The translations under genes and the position numbers were made by a program. The notes beneath the pieces were generated by a model that was given only the letters and a program-made list of their open reading frames with translations, was not told the DNA's origin and made no database searches. From Yamagishiella unicocca (Eukaryota; Chlorophyta; Chlorophyceae; Chlamydomonadales; Volvocaceae), in assembly GCA_003116995.1 (NCBI GenBank), contig BDSL01000011.1, forward strand, positions 1,054,001 to 1,118,000: a stretch of 64,000 bases of DNA, in the 5' to 3' direction. Shown piece after piece: positions 47,801 through 58,345 of this stretch (positions are counted from its first letter, which is position 1; every line of letters begins with the position of its first letter).

Positions 47801-49560
47801 TGGCCTCACCCGATAGCCCACGGCCTTTCTTGGCCTCACCCGATAGCCCACGGCCTTTCTTGGCCTCACCCGATAGCCCACGGCCATTCTTGGCCTCACC
47901 CGATAGCCCACGGCCTTTCTTGGCCTCACCCGATAGCCCACGGCCATTCTTGGCCTCACCCGATAGCCCACGGCCATTCTTGGCCTCACCCGATAGCCCA
48001 CGGCCTTTCTTGGCCTCACCCGATAGCCCACGGCCTTTCTTGGCCTCACCCGATAGCCCACGGCCTTTCTTGGCCTCACCCGATAGCCCACGGCCTTTCT
48101 TGGCTCCATGCGCTACCGGTACCAAATGCCTGCCCCTCAAATGTCAACCCACACAGCCCCAACCCCGTCACACTCCCGGCGCTGCTCGAGAGGAGTTTAC
48201 AAGTGGCTTGCTTGCTACACGTTGAAGGGGCTCGCTAGAGTACCGCCCATCATCCCCCATTACATCCGTTTCCCCACTGCTCGCCTCGCAGGACGCTGGC
48301 CGGCGCCAGGGCGGTGCAGGTGCTGGGCCGCCTGAACCGCCCTGCCGCCGGGCTGGGCAAGAGCGCCGCCCTGCTAGGGGTGGTGGACTTCGTCAACAGC
48401 GTGGGCGGGCTGAGGGAGGCTTTCGAGGAGTTCTACGACGTGACCACACTGCATACGGGTGAGTGGGCGGCATGGGGACTGGGCGTTGGGGGGCTGGTGC
48501 TGAAGAATGCAGGCACGTGCGTGTGCAATGACCGGCTCGACGTTCTCCGCTGCGTCGACGTTATCTTCATAACTTCATTCATCCTGCATGCCATGCTTGG
48601 TCGCTCCCCCTGCCAACACCGCTCCCTCCCTGGACCCCAAAGGCAAACACGCCCGGCGGCTGCGCCAGGAGCGGCAACTGGAGCGCACCCTGGCCCGCAT
48701 CCTGGAAGCGCTACAGCCCGCGGCGGACAGAGCGGCGGCAGTAGCGGCCGCAGCGCCGGCCGGCGCCGCCCGCGGCCGCGGCGGCGGCGGCGGCGGCGGC
48801 GGCGGTCTGATGTCTCTGGGCGTGGGTGAGATGGCGGCGCTGACGAGGTCGGGTCTGACCCCGGAGGCTCGCCGCGCTCTGGAGTCGGACCTGGGGCAGT
48901 ACGTGGGCCTGGCGGGGGCGCTGAGGGTGGAGATGCCGGAGATGCCGATGGTGTTTGCGGCGGCGCTGTTGGCCAAGGTGAGTACGATGGGTGCGAGGTG
49001 ACGACGTGGTGGTGGGGGGTGCCAAAAGGCCCGTTGGGGGGAGGAGTTGCAAAAAGGAACCCCTGGGGCTAGGGGGCGGGGAACCCGGCGAATTGACGAA
49101 GGAGAAGAGGCATTACTAATATGTAGAGGAAAGCTAGTAGCAGTTATAAGCGCGCATGGCGATGAGAGGAAACCCGTGGGCCGGCATTTAGGAGAAATAA
49201 CGTTGACTAGGAAGAGTGAGGGGGAGGGTTGGCTTGATGGCGGGCATAAGAAGACTGGATTGGCCGGGGGTGAGAGGAGCTTTCGCCTCGTAGGCTCCTT
49301 GAACGCGCCTGTACGGGGCGCAGGTACACACATGTTGCGTTTTATGTGCCCCTTTCCTCCACGCCTTTTTATCTCACCTCTCCCTCCCTGGACTGCCGCC
49401 GCCGCAGCTGACTGCGGACCGAGAGGCGCGCGAGCGCGCGGCGGCGGCCTTCAGGGGCGCGGCAGCGGCAGCCGCCGCCGCGGCCGCGGGAGATGACGGC
49501 AGTGCGGGGGCCGGCGGCGGCGACGGGCTGCCAGACGTACACGTAAGTGGGCGGGTGTAG
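41869..49560 (+). CDS. SF2 helicase of the type I restriction (HsdR) class, nuclease-less
   Basis: Thirteen exons join in phase: 41869-42120, 42404-42481, 42731-42893, 43211-43410, 43582-43806, 44077-44568, 44883-45002, 45265-45313, 45573-45803, 46129-47374, 48292-48458, 48643-48977, 49408-49542 (about 1,231 residues). The order of motifs is that of HsdR: PHQLDAVARLLEAV, Walker A LLQHSTGSGKSFT (Lys117), Walker B/DEAH (Asp239-Glu-Ala-His), YFGFTATPSPK, HSYSMRNAVHDGFVLDVL, FRGMVVARSRQHV, VFGAFSGTI, LLVVCSKYETGYDDPRLGAM, motif VI VQVLGRLNR and FEEFYDVTTLH. The N-terminal HsdR endonuclease domain is missing; only about 85 residues precede the helicase. Exon 10 adds roughly 400 residues of Gly/Ser/Glu-rich insertion between helicase segments. 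If exon 13 is not spliced, the frame ends at TAG near 49,558; if it is, it may continue into the TFIIS exons. Confidence 0.88.
42482..42525 (+). repeat. TTGG-type simple repeat at an intron start
   Basis: The intron after helicase exon 2 begins GTTGGTTGGCTGGTTGGTTG and continues as an imperfect TTGG tract, so the donor itself lies in the repeat. Confidence 0.6.
43821..43920 (+). repeat. Purine-rich 10-bp minisatellite in a helicase intron
   Basis: About nine copies of GCAAGGGGGA with GCAGGGGGAA variants, in the intron after helicase exon 5. Confidence 0.75.
47503..48105 (+). repeat. 30-bp minisatellite in the intron after helicase exon 10
   Basis: About twenty tandem units of a 30-base motif starting TAGCCCACGGCC(T/A)TTCTT and ending GGCCTCACCCGA. 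Two unit types alternate irregularly (GGCCTTTC and GGCCATTC), and one unit near 47,660 is shortened to 12 bases. Because 30 is divisible by three, the array is open on both strands in several frames. Those long frames are by-products: the flanking exons (ending 47374, starting 48292) join in phase without it. Confidence 0.9.
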
Positions 49561-49728
49561 CTGGCGCGCATGGCAACAAGAAGCCCGGCATAGGGTTTGC
49601 CTTCCGCGGACGGATCCCCGCAGCAAAAGGTGTGTGCGTAATGGTTATCTGTGGAGACGCCGTGTGGAGATATGGAGACACCCGTGTCTTCGCCGTTAAG
49701 CGAGTGCTGTGCCCAAGTAATAGTGGAC

Positions 49729-52195
49729 ATGTACGGCATGCAGGTCGCTGTTTGCGAGCTGGAGGAGACCTTCTCGGGGGCCATATTCCTGGGAGGAGGA
49801 GGAGGAGGAGGTGGAGGTGGCGATCGCGTGAACACGGCGGCGGCGGGAACCGTTTTCCGCGCTGGCGGCGGCGGCAGCGGCAGCGGCGGGGCCGTTGGCT
49901 TGCGGGCCGCGCCGATGCGGGGCCGGCCTCTGACGGGCGGTCGCGGTGGCGGCTGGGGCCAGCAGGGCGGCGGCGGTGGTGGCGGCGGTAGCCGGGCAAG
50001 GTGCGGGTGTGGCTTTGTTCGAGGGGGGAGACGAGGTTGGCCGCGGCGGGGCAGCCGGAGAGCGTACGGCACGATGTAGACAGGTCAGGCATATTCCTCC
50101 TGTCTAGGAGCTTCAATGCCAGGATCTAGGGAATGGCGAGCTGAAGTGTGTTGGTCCGGGATAGTGGACAGCGGCGGATTCAAATGGGCCCGTTTCGCCA
50201 GCGGGCACCAATCCCTCAAACCTCCGCTGTGCCAGTAGCTTGACACTCTACCCGCGTGTCCACACCGCAGCCCCAAGAACCTCAGAATTGAACTTGAAAC
50301 CCTAAATCGCACGCCCAACATGCAGTTATCATGTCGGCAATTGCGTTAGTAAGCATATCGCCGCGCCGCTGGCAGGAACTCGGCCGGTGGAGGTGGCGGC
50401 ACGAACCCCTCCCTGGACCGCAAGGTCCGCAAGAACCGGCCGCTCTCGGAGATCATCGCCGCCGCCAACGCCGCCCTCGACGGCCGCTACGAGCGGCGGC
50501 TGGCGTCGGGCTTCAAGGAGATCTGCGCGCGCCTGGCCGCCGCCAACGCGGCCGCCGCTGCCACAGCTGCTGCTACCTCCAAAGCCGCCGCCGCCGCCTT
50601 GGGCGGAAACAAGGCCGCCGGCGGCGGCGGCGGGACCGCTGCCGAGCCGTACAGTTCCCCAGGCGAGGACGTATACGAGCTGCTGAGCCTGCTGCGGCGG
50701 CTGTCCATGTGGCCGGTCTCAGTGGACCAGCTGCGGGCCACCTCTGTGGGGAAGGAGGTGGCGCTGCTGAGGAAGCACCCCTGCCCGCAGGTGGGGCGGG
50801 TGGGCGCCTTGCGGGGGTGCCAATAGGGGCAGACGTTGGGGTGGCGGTTGTCGTTGCCTGTGGCCGCCACGCGCTCGGTATCTGTGGCCGTTCCGGTGTC
50901 CATTCATAACGGTGTGCCTCTTGCGGTGCGGTGTGGTGCGGTGCGCCTGTATGTGGCGCTCTCAGGTGGCCAGCCTGGCGAGGACGCTGGTGGCGAGGTG
51001 GAAGGCCGCCACCGCAGCAGCCACCGCCGCCGCCGCGGCCGCCGCGGCCACTGGTGGCGCCGCCATAGGCGCCAAGGGACATGCGGCCTCATTAACCGCT
51101 GCCGCGGGGGCCGCAGGACCCGCTACCGCCGCCGCCGGGCCGGCGGCAACCGGCGCCGTGGACGAGCAGCTGCGATCCAAGGCGCGGGCGATGTTGGCGG
51201 ATTCGCTGCGGAACCACGTTGTGGCGGCGGCGCGGGCCCAGAACCGGGATCCGGGGCCGTCGGATCTGGATCCGGAGCACCTCTCCCTGGCGGCGCGTAG
51301 CGTGGAGGAGGCGGTGTTTTCAGCACACGGCGCTGACGGTGCGTGTCTTATGCGGACTGAGGGCCGAACGGCCAAGATAGGAAAAACAGGAACAGACAAA
51401 TAGCAAAGCGCGAGGTCTCTGAACATAAGCAACATCGTATCTTTCACCCAGTACGACCGTAGCCCATCGGAGGTCGCTAGTGAACAGATGCCGCCCTCAC
51501 CATGAATCTTCCCTGGACCTGTAAAACACAGGCTCGTCGTACAAGAACCGTACTCGTATGCTGGTGGGCGCCCTGAAGCACGCCGACGGCGTTGCGGCGG
51601 AGCTTCTCTCTGGCTCGACCGACCCGCGGGTCATGGCCACCGCGGACTCCATGGCCCTAGCTCCTGCCAGCGTGCGCGCTCAGGTACGGCAATTTCTGCA
51701 GCAGCCGCATAGGGAGCAGAGTGCATCCGGACTGCGCCCTCCCTGTTGCTGCTGGCTAGGTTGCTTTTCATTTTGCCGCACGCATGCCTGCCCGCAGGCT
51801 CAGGAGCTGGAGCGGAAGAAGCGGCAGGAGTTGGAGGCCTGGGAGAAGGTAACACATTTCAGGCCGGGCCAAAACTCGCATCTGCATGTGCAGAAGCAGA
51901 AGCACAGGCCGCTGCATGTGGTGCCCGTCAGCCGACGAGCAATATCGTCAACTGTAAAAGCAATATCTTCACGGCTGACTCTCCCCTCCCTCCTCTCCGC
52001 CTGCTTGTGGTCCAGCTTGCGGGGCAGGGCGGCGGTGCGTCGACCTACAAGAGCGCCGGGACGGAGTGCCCCTCCTGCGGTGGTTCCGGAGCTACCGTAC
52101 ACAACGTGCTGTCCGGCGGGTCGTACGCGCAAGAGCGCGTGCAGATCCAGAAGTTCGTTTGCGACCACTGCGGCAGCACCTGGCGGAACGACTGA
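49729..52195 (+). CDS. TFIIS-like transcription elongation factor (separate gene or 3' part of the helicase gene)
   Basis: Exons 49729(or 49705)-50000, 50376-50790, 50966-51338, 51532-51683, 51798-51848 and 52016-52195 join in phase; 480 codons if the ATG at 49729 is the start. The order is TFIIS: an N-terminal LW domain (LSLLRRLSMWPVSVDQL, GKEVALLRKH, LARTLVARWKAA), an Ala-rich linker, a central RNA-polymerase-binding domain (KARAMLADSL, then YKNRTRMLVGALKHADGVAA), and a C-terminal zinc ribbon (CPSCGG ... VCDHCGSTW). TFIIS binds stalled RNA polymerase II and stimulates transcript cleavage through an Asp-Glu pair at the ribbon tip. Here the corresponding hairpin reads SYAQERVQIQKF and lacks that pair. 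About 200 Gly-rich and charged residues precede the LW domain. No TGTAA separates this from the helicase exons, and a phase-compatible acceptor exists at 49704, so a fusion is possible. Confidence 0.8.
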
Positions 52196-53464
52196 TAGCG
52201 CGGAGGCAGGTTGAGTGTCGAGTGCCGAGGTGGAGGGAAGGGGTGATGACAGTCCGGGAGGGGATCTGGACGCTGGGGGCTGCAGGTAGGCATGAACGCT
52301 TTGGGCTTACGTATGCAGTTGTACGTGCTACCGTGAGTATTCGAGCGGAGATTCGAATACTGGGGGGGAGGTTAGGAGTGGTTTGCAATGTTCACGTTGG
52401 GTGTGGCTGGACTTGAATTCATCCCTATGTGCCGCGTAGCCGTCGTTAGGAGGCACGGAAGACTGCAGCTTAGGTGGGTTATGGGCGGCTAAGCCCGAAA
52501 ACCCTAGAAAGAAGAGCGCCAGGGCGTCGATAAGCCGCCCACCAGTGTGTATTCGTGTTCTTGCGCGCGTGATTTAGGCACGCATGCAGAACATGTTGAA
52601 GCAGATTGAACAGCTGGATTGTAACGATTGGAAGTCTTGTCGTGTTGAGATGACGAGTTGGCCACTAGCGGCCCTAGCGCAAACGCCGTGGTGCTGGCTA
52701 CCGGTAATGGGCGCAGATGCTGATGGACACGAGATCCTTCACTGGTTTGGACACGAGATCCTTCATTGGTTTCTCTATGACCTGAAGAGGTATCGCGCTG
52801 ACAACGCTAACCGGACTTTTGGCGGTTCTTGTAATTTTTCTTCTTCCTGCGTCTCTTTCACTGTCAGGACGATGCGCCTGATGGCTCGACCTTCCGATCT
52901 GGGCCCTACTAACAGATACTACTACCATCCACCAAGGGCCCCCAACGAAGGCACGCCGACAGTAACCTTCACCAGCATCAACGAACAACAACCAATTTCT
53001 TATAGCACCATTGCTGCCCAACGCATCGTGTCGACATGTATGCCGAATGAGTACCTGCGCCTCTTGCTGCAGCAGCAGCTGCTAGCGCTACTGCTACTGC
53101 AGGCCGGCCCTGAATATCTGCCGCTGTCGTACATTCGCATGGGTGAGAGCCGGAGACCCAGACCAATGGACGGAATCCAACCGGAAACAACATCGCGTCA
53201 ATTTGCCCTACACTAGAAATTTAATGCTCAGGAGACCATTCCGGCTCGTAAACGCAGCCGCTTGACTCAGCTTTCACCATCCGTTTGTTCCCTGCTCACT
53301 CAATCACCCGCGGACATTGCGCCCTCATCAGCTGGCAGCTAGCTGGCTAGCTAGACCGTCAACCGGCGAGTCAGTGATCCCAACTAACATAACCAACCAG
53401 CAAACGTCCTAACTGGCACACGGCAAAGCGCGAACCGCTGCACGCGACACCAACCGCAGTGCGA
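52196..53464. other. Convergent spacer between the TFIIS-like and dehydrogenase genes
   Basis: It holds 3' UTRs. The 210-codon plus-strand frame at 52,584-53,216 has no family likeness and starts inside the presumed TFIIS 3' UTR, so I do not call it. It contains a short direct repeat, ACACGAGATCCTTCA(C/T)TGGTTT, at about 52,729-52,772. Confidence 0.55.
52620..52624 (+). terminator. Candidate poly(A) signal TGTAA for the TFIIS-like gene
   Basis: First TGTAA I see after the stop at 52,193-52,195, about 425 bases downstream. Confidence 0.45.
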
Positions 53465-56400
53465 TTAGGCGTTGACGACACGGCCGCCGTTGGGGTGCAG
53501 GCTCTGGCCGCTTATGTACGACGCGTCCTCCGAAGCCAGGAACACGAAGGTCGGGGCCACCTCGCTGGGGTGACCGGCCCGGGACATGGGGGTGCCCGCG
53601 CCGAAGCTCTGAACCTAGTGCGCTCGCATGGATGGGAGGTAATAAGGAAGAGGGAGGTCAATTCGTAGTAGATATAGGACCACTTTGTTGGCATCATACC
53701 CTGAACCAAGGGGGTGCAGAAGTGGTGCGCTGTGATGCGCGGGATGGCGTACGCACCTGAAGCGGTCACAGTGGAAAACTGACATGGCCCAACGGGTTGG
53801 TGACATGCTTACGTAATCTCGAGCAGCAATCAAAACTGTTGCGCGACACAGCATGGATATACGTCACATCCTGGAAGGCCCTTGTAACGGTCATAGTTGC
53901 AAACTGACATGGCCCAACAACTTAACAGCGGCGTGTTTACATTTATTGTATAACCTTTGCGTGACGTGACACCCCATGAGACGTAGGTCACATCATGGCT
54001 AGTCACTTCCGTTCCGCTGTCGTACCTTCTCTTCGGGAAAGGTGGCGGGGATGAGCGGCGTCCAGATGGGGCCAGGTGCCACCGTGTTGACGCGGATGCC
54101 TTTTTGGGAGGTTGCGGTGGGCGGGGGGCGAGCATACGGGGAGCAGGCGGGAAAAATTAGGGGGGTTGGCGTGGGGTTGAAACCGGGCATAACCGGGCTG
54201 GGTACGTTTCTGGTAACCGATGCGGGTTTGATTCGCCCATCCGCCAACAGCGCAGTGCAGGCACCGTGCAAGCGCCGCAATGCCGACCTCCTCGCCCCAA
54301 TCCCTGGTTTCGGAGGGGAACAGGAAGGACCCGCCTCACTCCAATTACCCTCTTGCTGAACCCCCCCTTCGCGAGGAAACCCCCATCCGCGAGGAAGCCC
54401 CTCGACAGCATCGCCGTTCTCACCGCCCGACACGGCCGACATGTGCATTGCACGGGTAAAGGCGGTGATGGCGCCCTTGGTGGCGCTGTAGTCGAGCAGC
54501 TCGGAGTGGCCCGCGTAGGCGTTGACGCTGTGGGTGTCCGTGTCCGTGGGTCAACGATGATTTTGAGATTTGGGGTCCGCAAAGAGACGAGGGAAGCCTC
54601 CGATTCGGTTGATGGAACAAGGCGCGACAGCTGGTGCCCATTCGCTGCTGGAATGGCGGCTGCAGCTCGCTTCACAATGTCCCCATGCATGCCTCCACCC
54701 CCATTACTCGCGCCACGCAACACGCGCTCGCCACCCTCCCAGTCTTATGCTTACCGGTACACCTTCTCCCCTTGGTCCCCTCCCTCAACCCCCCCCCCGT
54801 TGGTCCTCTCCCTCTTATTGGCCCCCCTTGGTCCCCTCCTCTACCTCCCCTGCCTACCCACCTCGACGTGTTGATGATGGACGCGCCTCGCTTCATGTGC
54901 GGCCACGCAGCCTGGCAGCAGGCGGCGAAGGCGGAGGCGGCGAAGGCGAGGGAGGCGGGGGCGGGTGGAGGCCGAATGAGCTGACTCTGCGCCACCACTG
55001 CACGCAGTGTTGTCCCCACCTCTACCTTGCCCTCCATCAGCCTGCACGCCTCCTACACATACCACCGCACCAGCTTGCCCCCATGAAGACGTGCGCTTAT
55101 CAGACGGCCTCGGTGCATATGGGCATGACGCCGCCTTGGTTCGCAATGCCAGCACGCCAGCGAACATTTCAACCGCCAACCCACGGCTGATGTCAGGACG
55201 CACGGCGCTCCGAAACCCATGCCGCATCACAACCTCACCCTGCAAAGGAAGATCTGGGAGTAGATCTGCGGAGGCGGAAGTGTAGAGCAGGGTGGGAAAA
55301 AACAGCAGGGAGGCGAGGGATGGGCGTGATAAGGTGAGTGCGTGGGTGAGCGGTCAGATGGGAGCCCGCGGCTTTCAAGCAACTGCACATAGACAGATAG
55401 CAAGCAATGAAGAGTCTTTTGCGCCGGCGGTCCCCAGTACGAGACATACGGTAAATGAATGACGTCACGGCGCATGTACGGATGTACGGATGTACACGGC
55501 ATCACGGCATCACGGCGCATGTACGGATGTACACGGCATCTGGTGCATGTCGGTCTTTGTTTCCTCCGTCTTAGGTGATGTGCCCGATGGTTCTACCTCT
55601 TGGTCTGGAACCCACTGTAACCGTTACAACAACGACAAACGGTGCAGGAGGCTGCCCGATGGCGCTTCGTCGTCGCAGTCGGCAGCGGCGTGTGAGCTGA
55701 GGGGCAGCAGAGCGGTGTAAACCGTAAGACGGACAGCCCAGCCCTCAGCCCTCAGCCCGGTTATCAGCCGGGGCTCACGTTGGTCCTGAAGGTGCGCTGT
55801 ATGAGTGCGGGGTCCATGGCGGTGATGTCGTCCGCGGGGTGCTGTTCAGCCGCGTTGTTGACGAGCACGTCGATGCGACCGTACTCCTGTATTTGTCGTA
55901 CGGTACGGCGGTGCGGAGGGGCGGCAGCGAGAAGCCGCAGCAAGGGGGGGTCAGCAAGGTTGGCGCTGCTGAGAGGGCCATCCATACGCTAATCCCCTCC
56001 TTATCAGCTGTTAACAGGCTAACAGGCTAACAGTTGGTACGGCTCGGTAGTGAGCCGTGGAACTGCCAATCCTACCTGCATGGCACTGGCAGGCACAAGA
56101 GGATCCCGCCAAAACTCCCCACACTCTTCCTAGCTGCTACCTCCCAGCTCCGACCCATCTTTCCAGCCCCACTCGCTTTCATGGTCTCCTCCACAATACG
56201 GTTGCAGAAGGAGCTGTCGCCCACGTCACCCCCCAGCAGGAGGCACCTGAGGTGGGGGGTCCAGCATTGGGGTTGGATGCAGCGGCAGGACGAGCACGTG
56301 GTTCCCTGGGCGGGAGACAGGGCGGGAGACAGGGCGGGAGACAGGGCGGGAGACAGGGCGGGAGACAGGGCGGGAGACAGGGCGGGAGACAGGGCGGGAG

Positions 56401-57516
56401 ACAGGGCGGGAGACAGGGCGGGAGACAGGGCGGGAGACAGGGCGAGAGACAGGGCTGGAGACAGGGCGGGAGACAGGGCGGGAGACAGGGCGGGAGACAG
56501 GGCGGGAGACAGGGCGGGAGACAGGGCGGGAGACAGGGCGGGAGACAGGGCGGGAGACAGGGCGGGAGACAGGGCGGGAGACAGGGCGGGAGACAGGGCG
56601 GGAGACAGGGCGGGAGACAGGGCGGGAGACAGGGCGAGAGACAGGGCTGGAGACAGGGCGGGAGACAGGGCGGGAGACAGGGCGGGAGACAGGGCGGGAG
56701 ACAGGGCGGGAGACAGGGCGGGAGACAGGGCGATGATGGATTCGGCCTCGGCCCACCTACTTGCCGCATTGCCCCGGCACGTGCAAATAACCCAACACCA
56801 CCACACGTCCACACCGACGTACTGTACGGCACTCACTTGGTCCCCTCCTTGACCGCCATCCGCTTCGTCTCCTCCGCGTCGTCCTTGTGGGTGTGGTAGC
56901 ACACCACCACGCCCGCAGCGCCCTCACGCGCAAAATGGACCGCAACGGCGCGGCCAATGCCGCTGTCGGCCCCTGCACGCGCGCACACATACGTGGCGTC
57001 GAAGGCGATGGATTGGTTGGAGGCAGTAAAGAAGCGGTGGCGGATTCGTTATGGTTAGGATTGCTATTTTTCGATTGCCGTTTTTGCTAGGATTGCGGCG
57101 TATATGGTGGTTTATTTAAACCACTACTATTATGCTGCATACGGTGATGTCCGGTCTGGAGGCGAAGTGAAACATGTCGCGGTGCGGGCGAGACTTGCTG
57201 ACCCACGGGTCAGCAACCCTCCGCTTCGCCGCACCTGTGATGATGGCAATTTTGCCCTTGAGCTTGCCTGCCCCCTTGTAATCAGCGCGGATTACCTCCG
57301 GGGGCGGGTCCATAGTGCTCTCAGCGCCACTGCAGCAAGGGAGGGCGCGAGGGCCGGGCGCGGACAGGGAGGTCAAAAGGAGAGGTATGACGTTCTCCGT
57401 GTCGTCTCCCAAACTGCGTAAATGGCTCATGGAAGGTGTCCTTCCTAAAGTCCTCGCACCTACCTCTGGCGCGTTGCCTCTTGCGGGGGAAACTTCTGCT
57501 TCTCGACTTCGGCCAT
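53465..57516 (-). CDS. Short-chain dehydrogenase/reductase, glucose-dehydrogenase-like
   Basis: Ten exons join in phase to exactly 286 residues: 57516-57464, 57329-57235, 56972-56837, 56246-56177, 55886-55779, 55265-55239, 54911-54862, 54527-54424, 54099-54026, 53608-53465. It is an NAD(P)-dependent oxidoreductase of the extended classical type found in bacteria and plants (general stress protein 39/YdaD, glucose and ribitol dehydrogenase homologues). Seen: the N-terminal FPPQ and MDPPPEVI arms, the cofactor loop TGADSGIG (49-56), VLVNNAAEQHP (125-135), Ser179/180 in INTSSVNAY, the catalytic Tyr193-x3-Lys197 in DYSATKGA, GIRVNTVAPGPIWTPLIP and the C-terminal SGQSLHPNGG. Exon 4 is best ended at ATGAAA|GCGAGT, a GC-AG intron that restores family spacing; the alternative GAG|GTAGCA adds twelve residues in frame. 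The substrate is not predictable. Confidence 0.93.
53747..53921. repeat. Imperfect direct repeat in a dehydrogenase intron
   Basis: AACTGACATGGCCCAAC occurs at about 53,776 and again at about 53,904, each within a longer imperfect match (CGGTCAnAGTnGnAAACTGA). It lies in the intron before the last exon. Confidence 0.5.
55473..55542. repeat. Short nested repeat cluster in a dehydrogenase intron
   Basis: GCATGTACGGATGTAC and ACGGCATC recur two to three times in 70 bases (GGCGCATGTACGGATGTACA appears around 55,470-55,540). Confidence 0.6.
56309..56731. repeat. 12-bp minisatellite with higher-order structure in a dehydrogenase intron
   Basis: About 35 head-to-tail copies of GGGCGGGAGACA between dehydrogenase exons 3 and 4. 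A two-unit variant (GGGCGAGAGACAGGGCTGGA...) occurs twice, 192 bases apart, i.e. exactly sixteen units, showing duplication of a sixteen-unit block. The period is divisible by three, which creates long spurious frames on both strands (repeating Gly-Asp-Arg-Ala, Gly-Arg-Gln-Gly, Pro-Ala-Leu-Ser). Confidence 0.93.
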
Positions 57517-58345
57517 GACGGCTGCTGGCGAGGGCTGCTGCAGCTATCGGGACAGCTATCGTTGACTTGGCGCTGCGATGTGGACTGAAATCGGTGGCGG
57601 TGGTGCTGCTGTTGCTGCTGTTCCAAAGGCGGATTCTAAGACGCTGGGCTTGCTGCGCCCTCCTCAACAAGAAACGGTTTATTCGGCTGTACGGAAATGA
57701 CGCACTCCCCGATAATTCTTACGCTCGCGTGCCCCGTTAAACCACCGAAACTTATTGCCTTCGACCAAATTGATCCACAATAGTAAAAAAACTAGCTCGG
57801 CAAGCTGCCAACAGCCTACAGTCTGTATCCGACTGTATCCATGCAAGGCGATAGCCAACAGAAGTTATCATTCGCCCCGGACTGTCGGTGGCCTGTACGG
57901 CTGACAGCATCCACAACTATGATCTGCTTTCATCAGAACCTACTGGGGATGGCCCAACGCTGACATGCGCGAGAAATTCCCCGATTAACACTTTTACCGG
58001 GAGATCCCCTATCATGCTTTCCTTTCCTACTGTTTGCACACAGAAGGGGCGTTGGACAAGGCATCGATGAGGGCCGTGGATGTTGAAGCGTGCTGGTCGG
58101 CGAGTTGCCCGGGGTGCTTGACGTGTGTGTGCCTTACTAGGGGCAATGTCAGCTAGCAAGCGTTGCTCACACACCTTACAAGTACCAGCAGACCATCAGC
58201 CGCAGGTCGATACTCACATAACATATCGCTGGGATCAGCTGCGAGCTACGTTACGAGAAGCCTGTTACCAATACCGCCCGGCCATGGCCCGTCGGCCCGA
58301 AGGCAGCTCCATTCCTAGCCCCTCTCCGAAATACGGCCCCTCTCT
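57517..58345. other. Spacer: dehydrogenase promoter and VTC-gene 3' UTR
   Basis: Same-strand spacer between the end of the VTC gene and the start of the dehydrogenase gene. No additional gene is seen; the middle is AT-richer. Confidence 0.6.
58176..58180 (-). terminator. Candidate poly(A) signal (TGTAA) for the VTC gene
   Basis: TTACA on plus is TGTAA on minus, about 165 bases beyond the VTC-gene stop codon. Confidence 0.45.

Noticed and set aside
46902..48140. 412-codon minus-strand and 351-codon plus-strand frames over the 30-bp repeat
   Set aside because: Repeat artefacts. Helicase exons 46129-47374 and 48292-48458 join in phase and account for the coding sequence.
52584..53216. 210-codon plus-strand frame after the TFIIS-like gene
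   Set aside because: No family likeness, starts within the presumed 3' UTR next to a TGTAA, and contains a duplicated phrase (HEILHWF) from a short DNA repeat.
56034..56902. Four to five long open frames on both strands over the 12-bp repeat (Gly-Asp-Arg-Ala, Pro-Ala-Leu-Ser and similar)
   Set aside because: The period is a multiple of three without stops, and the array lies wholly inside a dehydrogenase intron.
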